The translations under genes were made by a program, and so were the position numbers. Positions 34,905 through 43,718 of a DNA stretch of 64,000 nucleotides are shown one piece after another. Numbering within the stretch: position 1 is the stretch's first letter; each line of letters begins with the position of its first letter. Source of the stretch: Methanococcoides sp. EBM-47 (GTDB taxonomy: Archaea > Halobacteriota > Methanosarcinia > Methanosarcinales > Methanosarcinaceae); the NCBI GenBank assembly GCA_001896725.1, contig MPPA01000052.1, positions 1 through 64,000 on the forward strand, given 5' to 3'. The notes beneath the pieces are model-generated. The model ran no database searches, was not told the origin of the DNA, and was given only the letters and a program-made list of their open reading frames with translations.

Positions 34905-35936
34905 ATGATCTATGAAATACTACACAATAAAACAATTCTCATTACCGGAGGAACAGGGTCACTTGGACGTGAGCTAGTCCGTGAAGTGATCAAGCATGAT
35001 CCAAAAGTAGTTCGAGTATTTGATGTTGATGAAACGGAACAATTTGTGTTCAGTCACGAATTAAAGGAACATAAAAACAAAGTTCGGTTTCTACTTGGAG
35101 ATGTTCGTGATAGAGATAGACTAATACGAGCCTTTGAAGATGTTGATATCGTTTTTCACACAGCTGCTTTAAAGCATGTAATGGCATGCGAGTACAATCC
35201 TTTTGAAGCAATTAAAACGAACATAATCGGTATTCAAAATGTTATTGATGCTGCGATCATTAACAATTGTAAAAAGATTATTTTTACAAGCAGCGATAAA
35301 GCTGTTAATCCCTCTAATACCATGGGTGCTACAAAACTTCTGGCTGAGAGGCTAATGACTGCAGCCAATTATTATAAAGGAAAAAGAGAATGTACATTTG
35401 CAAGCGTTAGATTTGGAAATGTAATGGGCTCGAGAGGGTCTGTAATCCCTCTTTTCAAACAGCAAATAGAAGTTGGTGGGCCTGTAACGGTTACTGATAA
35501 AGAAATGACCAGATTCATGATGTCAATGTCTCGGGCAGTGAAACTTGTTTTCAAATCATTGGAACTGTCCAACGGTGGAGAAGTATTCATTTTCAAAATG
35601 CCCACTATAAAAATAATAGATTTGGCAGAAGTGATTGTGGAAGAATTAGCACCCAGATACAATTATGAAACTAATGACATAGAAATAAAGGTGGTCGGGA
35701 TGATGCCCGGAGAAAAAATGTATGAAGAGCTTATGACAGAAGATGAAGCAACGAGGTCATTAGAAAGAGAAGATATGTTTATCATAACCCCACTGATAAT
35801 GGATGAACTGTCTGGACGCACCGAACACACGTACAATGCTAAAAAAATCCAATCAAAGGACTATATTTCAAAGGACGTGGTCCCAATTACAAAAGATGAA
35901 ATAAGAACTATTCTTTATGAGGAAGAACTTATTTAA
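34905..35936 (+). CDS. UDP-N-acetylglucosamine 4,6-dehydratase family (FlaA1/PseB/CapE-like)
   Basis: A 343-residue short-chain dehydratase. Seen: NAD motif ITGGTGSLGRELV, GDVRDRDRL, HTAALKHV, the catalytic region FTSSDKAVNPSNTMGATK (PseB/FlaA1 type, with the MxxxK variant of YxxxK), and VRFGNVMGSRGSVIPLF. Enzymes of this group remove water from UDP-GlcNAc to a 4-keto-6-deoxy sugar, with or without C5 inversion. It opens the 34.9-40.1 kb module that ends in NeuA, so it probably supplies the precursor of a nonulosonic acid. The CapE/CapF route to L-FucNAc is the alternative. Confidence 0.85.
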   Translation: MIYEILHNKTILITGGTGSLGRELVREVIKHDPKVVRVFDVDETEQFVFSHELKEHKNKVRFLLGDVRDRDRLIRAFEDVDIVFHTAALKHVMACEYNPFEAIKTNIIGIQNVIDAAIINNCKKIIFTSSDKAVNPSNTMGATKLLAERLMTAANYYKGKRECTFASVRFGNVMGSRGSVIPLFKQQIEVGGPVTVTDKEMTRFMMSMSRAVKLVFKSLELSNGGEVFIFKMPTIKIIDLAEVIVEELAPRYNYETNDIEIKVVGMMPGEKMYEELMTEDEATRSLEREDMFIITPLIMDELSGRTEHTYNAKKIQSKDYISKDVVPITKDEIRTILYEEELI

Positions 35937-35964
35937 TACAAACATAAATTCAATGGTGGATAAA

Positions 35965-36897
35965 ATGAGAATACTGGTTACAGGTGGTTCCGGGTTTATA
36001 GGCCGCTGGGTAGTTAAAAAATTACTTGAAGACAAAAATCAAGTGTATGTTTTGGATAACCTATCTAATGGATTTGCTGAGAACCTTGATGAATTCAAAG
36101 ATAACAGCAATCTCATAACGACTATTGGAGATATCATGGACACAAATATGGTTACTAAGTTGTTCATGAATGATTTTGACATTTGCATTCATATGGCTGC
36201 CAGTATAATAGTACAAGATAGCATAGACAATCCTAAAAAAACATTTGACAATGATGTAGTTGGTACATTCAATGTGCTAGAGGAAGCGAGGAAAAATAAT
36301 ACCAAGTTTATTTTTACGAGCACATGCATGGTATATGACACCGCATCGATAGGAAGTGCAATCTCTGAAATGCACCCGACAAAAGCAGCATCTCCATACG
36401 CAGGTGCAAAGCTTGCCGGTGAGAACATGGTACAATCGTATTATTATGCATATGGCCTACCTACCGTCATAATTCGTCCTTTCAATACATATGGACCATA
36501 TCAAAAGTCAACCGGAGAAGGTGGAGTTGTGTCTGTATTTGTTCAAAAAGATCTCAATGGGGAAACTCTGAACATTTATGGTGATGGTACACAGACAAGA
36601 GATTTGATGTATGTTGAAGATTGTGCTGAATTTGTCGTCAAAGCGGCATATTCAGATTCTGTAAATGGAGAAATACTAAATGCTGGCCTTGGTGAAGATA
36701 TAACCATAAATGACCTTGCTGCTATGATATGCAACGATAGGCAAAGGATAAAACATGTTGAACATATTCATCCACAAAGTGAAATACCAAAACTTGTGTG
36801 TGATTATTCAAAAGCCAAAAGACTGTTGAACTGGGAACCAAAAACAACGCTTAAGCAGGGTATTGAATATATGAGAGATTGGATGAAAGGTAATTAA
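35965..36897 (+). CDS. NAD-dependent sugar epimerase/dehydratase (SDR)
   Basis: A 310-residue extended SDR. Seen: GGSGFIGRWVV, HMAASIIVQDSIDNP, catalytic TSTCMVY, SPYAGAKLAGE with YxxxK and IIRPFNTYGPYQ, all close to GalE-type 4-epimerases and related dehydratases. ATG 35965 is preferred, as GGTGG lies 7 nt upstream; the frame continues upstream into the dehydratase gene without better signals. The sugar is unknown. It sits between the 4,6-dehydratase and an RmlD-like reductase, so it likely acts on the same nucleotide sugar. Confidence 0.82.
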   Translation: MRILVTGGSGFIGRWVVKKLLEDKNQVYVLDNLSNGFAENLDEFKDNSNLITTIGDIMDTNMVTKLFMNDFDICIHMAASIIVQDSIDNPKKTFDNDVVGTFNVLEEARKNNTKFIFTSTCMVYDTASIGSAISEMHPTKAASPYAGAKLAGENMVQSYYYAYGLPTVIIRPFNTYGPYQKSTGEGGVVSVFVQKDLNGETLNIYGDGTQTRDLMYVEDCAEFVVKAAYSDSVNGEILNAGLGEDITINDLAAMICNDRQRIKHVEHIHPQSEIPKLVCDYSKAKRLLNWEPKTTLKQGIEYMRDWMKGN

Positions 36898-36912
36898 GAA
36901 CGAGCAGAATAC

Positions 36913-37797
36913 ATGAAAATCTTAGTTATCGGCTCTACAGGCCTGCTTGGACAAGCACTGACCTGTGAAATAAAAAAACGCGGAATAGATGTTATAGGTA
37001 TGGCACGCAGTGGAGCAGATATTGCTTGTGATGTTGCTGATAAAAGATCTTTAGAAAAAAACATTTTTTGTGTTGAGCCGGATATCATAATCAATTGTGC
37101 AGCAATGGTGGATCTGAATAAATGTGAAGAGAAACCTGAATATGCATATATGGTAAATGCTCGCCCTGCTTCCATCATTTCTAATATTGCAATAAATAAG
37201 AGCCTATACTTCGTTCAGATATCAACTGACCACTATTATACAGGTGATGGAAACCTGAAGCATAAAGAAGGCGAAGCTGTCAGATTACTAAATGAGTATG
37301 CTATGACTAAATATGCTGCTGAAAAGTTTGCATTGATATGCCCGAATTCACTTGTCGTGCGTACAAATATAGTGGGCTTCCGTAATAAAGATAGAACACC
37401 TACATTTGTAGAGTGGGTCATCCACAACATCGAAAGCAACTCTCCAATGACCCTTTTTGACGATTATTTTACATCAAGCATCCATGTAAAACAGTTTTCC
37501 TCTTCACTGCTTGATATCATTGAAAAGAACCATACAGGTGTATTGAACTTGGCAAGCAGTGAAGTTACTAGTAAGAAAGCATTTATAACTGCTCTTGCAA
37601 AAAAGATGGGAGCTGAATTGACAAATACAACCACAGGCAGTCTCCGGGATGTAGGAGGAAAGGTAGTCAGGGCAGAGAGCAATGGTCTTGATGTTGAAGT
37701 AGCAGAGAATATACTGGGATACAAGTTGCCTACACTGGATGATGTAATTACATGTATTCTTGATGAATATGAAGGTGGTGTCAAAACTGAGATATGA
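36913..37797 (+). CDS. RmlD-like 4-keto-sugar reductase
   Basis: A 294-residue SDR of the RmlD_sub_bind family. Seen: VIGSTGLLGQALT, INCAAMVDLNKCEEKPEYA, VNARPASIISNIA, QISTDHYYTGDG, the catalytic YAMTKYAAEK, and TNIVGFRN. It would reduce a 4-keto group with NAD(P)H. Next to a 4,6-dehydratase and without an aminotransferase in the module, it offers the only visible way to deal with the 4-keto group. Its 3' end overlaps the start region of the NeuB-like gene. Confidence 0.82.
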   Translation: MKILVIGSTGLLGQALTCEIKKRGIDVIGMARSGADIACDVADKRSLEKNIFCVEPDIIINCAAMVDLNKCEEKPEYAYMVNARPASIISNIAINKSLYFVQISTDHYYTGDGNLKHKEGEAVRLLNEYAMTKYAAEKFALICPNSLVVRTNIVGFRNKDRTPTFVEWVIHNIESNSPMTLFDDYFTSSIHVKQFSSSLLDIIEKNHTGVLNLASSEVTSKKAFITALAKKMGAELTNTTTGSLRDVGGKVVRAESNGLDVEVAENILGYKLPTLDDVITCILDEYEGGVKTEI

Positions 37798-38872
37798 TGA
37801 CGTAATATATATTGGAAGAAGAGAAATTTCTATTTCTGCACCTACATATTTTATTGCAGATGTTGCATCTAACCATGATGGTGATCTAGAACGTGCTAAA
37901 AAACTGATATGGCTTGCAAAAGAAGCAGGTGCGGATGCTGTCAAATTTCAGCATTTCAAAGCAGAAATGATCGTTAGTGACTATGGTTTCAAACATCTTG
38001 ACAGCAAAATGGGTCATCAAGCCTCATGGAGTAGATCAGTTTTTGAAGTATATGAGCAATATGAGTGTAACAGGGACTGGACAACAGAACTGGCAAAAAC
38101 TGCAAAAGAAGCAAAAATTGATTTTCTGACCACACCGTACGATGCTGAAGCTATTGAATTGCTTGATAAATATATCCCTGCATATAAAATAGGATCCGGG
38201 GATATTACATGGATAGACTTCATAGAAATGATTGCAAAAAAGAACAAACCGGTTATAATGGCTACCGGGGCATCGAGTATAAATGATGTAGAAAGAGCTG
38301 TTGAAGCTGTTCTTAAACATAATTCCCGACTTGTGCTGTTACAGTGCAATACCAATTACACAGGAAATATTGAGAATTTTAAGTTTATTAATCTAAAAGT
38401 GCTGAGAACATTTGCTGCCAAATACCCTAATATGGTCATTGGCCTTTCAGACCATACTCCATTACATGCTACAGTCCTCGGAGCTATTGCTCTGGGAGCC
38501 AGAGTTGTTGAAAAACATTTCACAGATGATAATAACAGAGTCGGGCCTGATCATGCTTTCTCCATGAATCCAAAAACATGGACAGAGATGGTAGAGCGCA
38601 GCCGTGAACTTGAGATGTCTTTAGGTGATGGAATAAAGCGCATAGAGCAAAATGAAATGGATACTGTGATCGTTCAGCGCCGTTGCTTACGTTTGACATG
38701 TGATATGAATATTGGAGATAAAATCAATAGTGATAAACTTGAATCTCTTCGTCCTGCTCCAAAAGGTTCCATTGAGCCTTATAGAATCAAACAGGTGATC
38801 GGCAAAACTCTGAAATGCTCAAAGTCCTCAGGAGATGCTCTTTATGAAAAGGATATTCTGGAGGAACTGTAA
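37760..38872 (+). CDS. NeuB-family nonulosonic acid synthase
   Basis: A 370-residue enzyme that condenses phosphoenolpyruvate with a hexosamine derivative to a nine-carbon sialic-like acid. Seen: IADVASNHDGDLERAKKLIWLAKEAG in parts, AVKFQHFKAE, KIGSGDITW, VIMATGASS, the metal and substrate region GLSDHTP and VVEKHFTDD in the barrel, and the C-terminal antifreeze-like domain (RRCLRLTCDMNIGDKI onward). Homologous to NeuB, PseI and LegI; the product cannot be distinguished. Its start is uncertain: several in-frame ATG/GTG codons (37760-37780) all overlap the RmlD-like gene. The next gene overlaps by one base (TAATG). Confidence 0.88.
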   Translation: MMNMKVVSKLRYDDVIYIGRREISISAPTYFIADVASNHDGDLERAKKLIWLAKEAGADAVKFQHFKAEMIVSDYGFKHLDSKMGHQASWSRSVFEVYEQYECNRDWTTELAKTAKEAKIDFLTTPYDAEAIELLDKYIPAYKIGSGDITWIDFIEMIAKKNKPVIMATGASSINDVERAVEAVLKHNSRLVLLQCNTNYTGNIENFKFINLKVLRTFAAKYPNMVIGLSDHTPLHATVLGAIALGARVVEKHFTDDNNRVGPDHAFSMNPKTWTEMVERSRELEMSLGDGIKRIEQNEMDTVIVQRRCLRLTCDMNIGDKINSDKLESLRPAPKGSIEPYRIKQVIGKTLKCSKSSGDALYEKDILEEL

Positions 38873-39396
38873 TGCTAAAAGGTGAATTTACAGGACTACG
38901 TGCAGTTGAGCGCTCTGATTTACCAATACTGCTGGAATACCGTAACAGAACTGAATATAGGCGCTATTTCAGGGAATATCGTGAATTAAGTACGGAAAAC
39001 CAAAATTTCTGGTTTGAAGAAATAGTGATGAAAGATCCAAAAACCATCATGTTTTCCATTGTTGAACTGGAAAATGACCGCTTGCTTGGAGCATGTGGGT
39101 TGTGTTATATAGACTGGGTCAATAGAAATGCAGATTTTTCAATATATATTGGAGCTGATGATTTGTACATTGATGAAAAATATGCACCTGATGCAGGAAG
39201 TACAATGGCCCTATATGCCTTTAATGAGCTGGGATTACACAGATTATGGACTGAAATCTATGAATTTGATGATTTAAAAATAAATTTTTTTGAAAAAATG
39301 GGATTTAAGATCGAAGGACGCCACAGACAAACACATTGGTCTGAAGGTAAATGGCATGATTCTTTATTTTATAGTCTCCTTGAAGATGAATTATGA
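38872..39396 (+). CDS. GNAT acetyltransferase, PseH-like
   Basis: A 174-residue GNAT-fold N-acetyltransferase. Seen: LRAVERSDLPILLEYRNR at the N-terminus, LLGACGLCYIDWVNRNADFSIYIG, the acetyl-CoA region DAGSTMALYAFNELGLHRLWTEI, and FFEKMGFKIEGRHRQ. In pseudaminic acid clusters PseH acetylates the 4-amino group. Here it is wedged between the NeuB-like and NeuA-like genes with a one-base overlap to the former, so it probably modifies the same sugar, yet no aminotransferase that would create the amino group is present nearby. Confidence 0.82.
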   Translation: MLKGEFTGLRAVERSDLPILLEYRNRTEYRRYFREYRELSTENQNFWFEEIVMKDPKTIMFSIVELENDRLLGACGLCYIDWVNRNADFSIYIGADDLYIDEKYAPDAGSTMALYAFNELGLHRLWTEIYEFDDLKINFFEKMGFKIEGRHRQTHWSEGKWHDSLFYSLLEDEL

Positions 39397-39425
39397 AAAT
39401 AAAGTAATAGTCTCTCATTCTGAGG

Positions 39426-40142
39426 TTGATTGAAATTAAACCAAAAAGTATAGTAATAGTTCCTGCAAGAGGTGGGAGCAAAAGGATACCACATAAGAAT
39501 ATTAAATTTTTTTGTGGACAGCCTATTATAAAATATTCAATTGATGCTGCATTGGAGTCAGGATGTTTTGATGAAATTATGGTTTCCACAGATGATGAGG
39601 AAATTGCAAAAATTGCAAAAAAATATGGAGCAAAGGTTCCCTTTTTGAGATCAGAATTCAACTCTAATGACTTTGCAACTGTTGCAGATGTTCTTAAAGA
39701 AGTTATAGAAAAATATGAACAAAATGGAATTTACTATAATTACCTATGCTGTATATTTCCTACAGCCCCGTTCATTTCTCCAGAAAGGCTTAAGGAAGCA
39801 ATGTCACTCCTCATAAAAACGGGTGCGGATTGTGTACTGCCCGTTACACGCTATAGTTATCCTATACAGAGGGCATTAAAGATAGAAAATGACAGAGCAA
39901 TAATGCTATGGTCAGAAAACTATGCTAAACGATCACAGGACCTGGCACCAACTTATCATGATTGCGGGCAGTTCTATTGTATGAGAGTAGAAAGTCTACT
40001 AAAACAAATGAAACTTTTTGCAGAATATACTGTACCAATCATTTTACCAGAATCCGAAGTTCAGGACATTGATAATGAAGAGGATTGGAAAATTGCTGAA
40101 ATTAAATATAAATTACTGAGAACTAAAATAAAGAATTATTAA
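39426..40142 (+). CDS. CMP-nonulosonic acid synthetase (NeuA/PseF-like cytidylyltransferase)
   Basis: A 238-residue CMP-sugar synthase. Seen: the fingerprint IVIVPARGGSKRIPHKNIK, MVSTDDEEIAKIA, FPTAPFISPERLKEA, and HDCGQFYCM. It activates the NeuB product with CTP. No ATG start exists: TTG 39426 lies directly against GAGG (39422-39425), which is too close, while ATT 39435, giving the family-like start (M)KPKSIVIVPARGG, has 9-nt spacing. The coordinates given use the TTG. Last gene of the nonulosonic module. Confidence 0.85.
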   Translation: MIEIKPKSIVIVPARGGSKRIPHKNIKFFCGQPIIKYSIDAALESGCFDEIMVSTDDEEIAKIAKKYGAKVPFLRSEFNSNDFATVADVLKEVIEKYEQNGIYYNYLCCIFPTAPFISPERLKEAMSLLIKTGADCVLPVTRYSYPIQRALKIENDRAIMLWSENYAKRSQDLAPTYHDCGQFYCMRVESLLKQMKLFAEYTVPIILPESEVQDIDNEEDWKIAEIKYKLLRTKIKNY

Positions 40143-40837
40143 TAAAATCAACTATTCTCTGTTGAATTCCCCTGTTCTTTGTACTTTGCTATAAAGGAAG
40201 AACTGTAGCTTTTCTTAAAAATATGCATAATTCATAGAAATTTAAAATGAAATATAGTCAATAGATAAAGAAATTTGGTCAAGGATTAAAGAAACTAAAA
40301 AGCTAAAAAGAGGTTTAGTTAATAAGACTGATGATAGGTATGACAACGTATTGAGATACTTCCTATCAAGGTTGAGAAGAAAAACAATGTGTTGATACTA
40401 AGAATCTTGAAAAAGAAAAGTTTTTTCAGAGCTGATGTTGAATGCACTTTTAGAATATAAATGGGTATAAACAACTTAATTCTTTTAAAAAAAATAGGGG
40501 TTATATGTATAGCATACAAAAAATCATAGATAACTATATCCCCAAACAACTATGTGAAGTGTTGTATTTGAACTTTGCTCAATAAAAAAATATATTAATA
40601 AAATTTAATGAGAATAACAGGTACTCTTACCTAGCTCAAATATATAAAAAAATGAATATTAAATTTTGGCAAGTATTTGGTGATCCTCACTATCATTTTT
40701 GGTAAAGAATACTTATTTCGAATAAAAATATGAATTATTGACCAAATAGTTTTTTCAGACAAACTGCATAAAAATACGGCCATAATTCAAGAGATATTTA
40801 TATATAATACATTATTAATTATTGAGAGAGGCTAGCT
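40143..40837. other. 695-bp A+T-rich gap with a possible transposase relic
   Basis: No intact gene lies here. A stretch at 40336-40432 decodes, with one frameshift, to an IS1-transposase-like C-terminus (listed separately). The remainder is strongly A+T rich, with many stops in all frames. TATA-like sequence near 40799-40806 is probably the promoter of the next gene. Confidence 0.5.
40336..40432 (+). pseudogene. Possible IS1-family transposase relic
   Basis: The frame from 40336 reads RYDNVLRYFLSRLRRKTMC, and after skipping one base (T 40393) continues DTKNLEKEKFFQS. This matches the end of IS1-type DDE transposases, where LRHYLARLRRRSKCYSKS-like sequence is conserved. Stops and frame changes on both sides show a decayed copy. 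No terminal repeats were recognised. The call rests on about 30 residues. Confidence 0.35.
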
Positions 40838-42307
40838 ATGAAAATACTTATCTATATGCCCTTTGCAGATTGGGTCCCACATTTTGCAACGGACCTTGAA
40901 ATAGCCGCCAAACACATAGAAGCAGGTGATGAGGTCCATATAATACAGTGCTCAGGGGATCTGCCAGCCTGCGAGCCTAATCCAAACCATCTTAAACTCA
41001 GGTGTTCCCTGTGCAGGTCCAGAAGAGATAAAGGATTGAACATAATAGATCTGCCAATAGAAAAACGACATGATCTTGCCTTATATAACTTTACAAGAGA
41101 GCTGGATATACCTGATTTTTCATCCATGGAAGAGCTAAAGAGCTTTGAAGTTGAAGGAATGGATGCGGGAATGGCAGTTGCTTCTTCACTTATCAGTATG
41201 GTACGGGAACCTAACCCGAATGTGACACAATATAAACCATTTATAAAGAAGAACCTATTAATGTCGATAGCTGTTTATGATGCTATCAGGTACCATCTGG
41301 ACAAAATAAAGCCAGACATGTTCTTTCTATTTAATGGAAGATATGCATCATTAAGACCAGCTTTAAGAGCTGCCCAGACCATGCAAGTAAGAACATACGT
41401 TCATGAGAGGGCTGGTGTCCTTAACAGATATTCATTGACAGAAAATACATATCCACACGACATCGAATATCAGAAGAAGCAGATCCAAAGAAATTGGGAT
41501 AATGAACCAGACGATGCAAAAAAAAAAGAGATCGCTACAAAGTGGTTTGAGGAACGCAGAGGTGGGAAGGATCAAAGCTGGTACTCTTTTACTAGATCTC
41601 AGATAAAAGGAAATTTACCAGATGGTTTTGATCCCTCAAGAAGGAATATTGCCATTTATATTTCATCCCAGGACGAATTTGAAGCCATAACAGGATGGAA
41701 AAACCAATTGTATAAAGATCAGACCTCTGCTCTCAAAGACCTGATAACTTCTGATATTGATGAAAATATAATGTTCTATTTAAGGATACATCCTAATTTA
41801 AAAGGACTGAAAAATACACAGACAAGAGAATTGAACGAGTTAAAAGCTCTGAACCTATATGTTATTCCGGCTGATTCAAAAATTGATTCTTATCAACTTA
41901 TGGATGCATGTGAAAAAGTAATTACTTTTGGATCAACTATGGGAATTGAAAGCGTGTTCTGGGGAAAGCCATCGATCCTTATCGGCAGAGCGATCTATGA
42001 AGATATGAAAGGATGTTACATACCAAGGAATCGCAGGGAGATGATAGCTCTTATCAATGAAAAACTGGAACCAATGGAAGTGACAGGTGCCATTAAATTT
42101 GCATATTGGCAAAAGTCCTATGGACATGAATATGTTTATTACAAACCTGAGTCGGTAAGACATGGAACATTCATGGGTATATATCTCAAAGATCCACATA
42201 TCGAAAGACTTAAATCCCAGATTCTGGCCAAAAGTTGGTTTTCGAAATTAATTTTTAATTTTGCGTATCTGATAAGGAAGATCAAATGGAAACTACATAT
42301 CTCCTGA
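40838..42307 (+). CDS. Surface polysaccharide biosynthesis protein, GT-B-like
   Basis: A 489-residue soluble protein. The N-terminus MKILIYMPFADWVPHFATDLEIA and the cysteine cluster CSGDLPACEPNP...CSLC (residues about 39-60) are unusual. The C-terminal half contains IAIYISSQDEFEAITGW, LRIHPNLKGLKNTQ and ITFGSTMGIESVFWGKPSILIG, a pattern shared with capsule/CDP-glycerol-type GT-B transferases (HPN and GSTxGxEA motifs). It probably transfers a sugar to the lipid-linked glycan or a polymer. The CX2C-like pairs may bind a metal. Separate promoter from the NeuA module. Confidence 0.7.
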   Translation: MKILIYMPFADWVPHFATDLEIAAKHIEAGDEVHIIQCSGDLPACEPNPNHLKLRCSLCRSRRDKGLNIIDLPIEKRHDLALYNFTRELDIPDFSSMEELKSFEVEGMDAGMAVASSLISMVREPNPNVTQYKPFIKKNLLMSIAVYDAIRYHLDKIKPDMFFLFNGRYASLRPALRAAQTMQVRTYVHERAGVLNRYSLTENTYPHDIEYQKKQIQRNWDNEPDDAKKKEIATKWFEERRGGKDQSWYSFTRSQIKGNLPDGFDPSRRNIAIYISSQDEFEAITGWKNQLYKDQTSALKDLITSDIDENIMFYLRIHPNLKGLKNTQTRELNELKALNLYVIPADSKIDSYQLMDACEKVITFGSTMGIESVFWGKPSILIGRAIYEDMKGCYIPRNRREMIALINEKLEPMEVTGAIKFAYWQKSYGHEYVYYKPESVRHGTFMGIYLKDPHIERLKSQILAKSWFSKLIFNFAYLIRKIKWKLHIS

Positions 42308-42383
42308 ACAGACCGTGCTCTGCTACTAAAAGCATCGAACTACAAAACGGAAGTAGTAGAAAAAATATAAAAGGTTATAGTCA

Positions 42384-43526
42384 ATGTTATTACCTATGAT
42401 CGATCTTGTATTTATGTGGCAACTTTTAATATTGTTTGAAGTTGTTCTTTTCACTTCGTACACTTTCATCATGTACATCTATTCCAGAAAAGAAGAAAAA
42501 AAGGAAAATCCCATAAATAGTGATCTGCCAAGTATTACATTGATAATACCAATGTATAACGAAGAAAAAGTTATCCGGGAAAAGATTGAGAACACGGCTC
42601 TTCTTGATTATCCAAATGGCAAACTGGAGGTCATAATAGTAGATGATTACTCAAAAGACAACTCTATAAAAATTTCAAAGGATGCCATCAGCAAAACCTC
42701 CCTGAAGGCAAAAGTTGTAAAGAACGAAGGTGGAAAAGGAAAAGCAAGAGGTTTGAACTGGATATTCCCGCAGGTCAGCAATGAAATAACTGTAATATCC
42801 GATGCTGATGCACTGCTAAAAGAAGATTCTTTATTGCAGATCACAAAGAACTATTCTGACCCCATGATAGGTGGAGTTACAGGAAAAATAATGATAATAT
42901 CTGATAAAAGAAGAATATCCAAATCTCAAGAAGACTCATATAGGTCCTATTTTGATCTGTGGAGACAAGGAGAGAGCAAAATAGGATCTGTCTCCGTATG
43001 CAATGGCCCATTGATGAGCTTTAGAACCAATCTGCTGAAAAGAATAAAGGTTGATCCTGATGCCTATGCAGATGACTCGGACATACTGTTCAAGATAATT
43101 CAACTGGGTCACAGGGTGGTATATGATAAAAAAGCTATAGTGTTCGAACGCGTTCCACTTACTCTGAAAGGGCGTACTATCCAGAAGATGAAAAGGATTA
43201 ACGGTCTAAGAAAAGTCTATCTGAATAACCTTGACCTTCTTGGAAAAGGAAGCTTTGGAAAAATAATATTTCCTTATGCACTTCTCACTCATATTATATC
43301 CCCACTGGTCGTTCTGTTCATAGTTCTCTTTTATCCTCTGGTCGTACTTAAAGAACCATGGTACCTCGGATTATTGTTACTCCTACTCCTACCGAAAATA
43401 GGAGAGCTACTAATATCTTTTGTGACAACCCAGTTGATAATGAACTTCTCATTCCTTATACCAACGTCCGGTTCATGGGAAGCGGTCGAAGATGCCAGAT
43501 ATAAATGTAAATATAACAACCAATAA
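42384..43526 (+). CDS. Membrane-anchored family 2 glycosyltransferase
   Basis: A 380-residue GT2 enzyme. Seen: an N-terminal membrane segment (residues about 8-32), the GT-A domain (about 48-270) with LIIPMYNEEKVIREK, IIVDDYSKDNS, GGKGKARGLNWIF and the DxD-type motif VISDADALL, then two to three C-terminal membrane segments (about 295-365). The topology is that of processive synthases or dolichol-phosphate sugar transferases; the QxxRW motif of processive enzymes is not evident. Located between a GT-B gene and aglB, it probably builds the AglB donor glycan. Confidence 0.85.
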   Translation: MLLPMIDLVFMWQLLILFEVVLFTSYTFIMYIYSRKEEKKENPINSDLPSITLIIPMYNEEKVIREKIENTALLDYPNGKLEVIIVDDYSKDNSIKISKDAISKTSLKAKVVKNEGGKGKARGLNWIFPQVSNEITVISDADALLKEDSLLQITKNYSDPMIGGVTGKIMIISDKRRISKSQEDSYRSYFDLWRQGESKIGSVSVCNGPLMSFRTNLLKRIKVDPDAYADDSDILFKIIQLGHRVVYDKKAIVFERVPLTLKGRTIQKMKRINGLRKVYLNNLDLLGKGSFGKIIFPYALLTHIISPLVVLFIVLFYPLVVLKEPWYLGLLLLLLLPKIGELLISFVTTQLIMNFSFLIPTSGSWEAVEDARYKCKYNNQ

Positions 43527-43718
43527 TAAATAACATGATGTGGAAACATTTATCTGATGACATGAGCGGATATATGGCACCAAAGAGCAGAGAGAATGTC
43601 GTGCCACCTTCAAACAATAATATATAGCAAATGAAACTTACATGTATCACCTATCACTTTATCCTGAACATAGTGACTATCTGTCAATTCAAGTTGAGCA
43701 GAACAAAGAGCTGAATCC

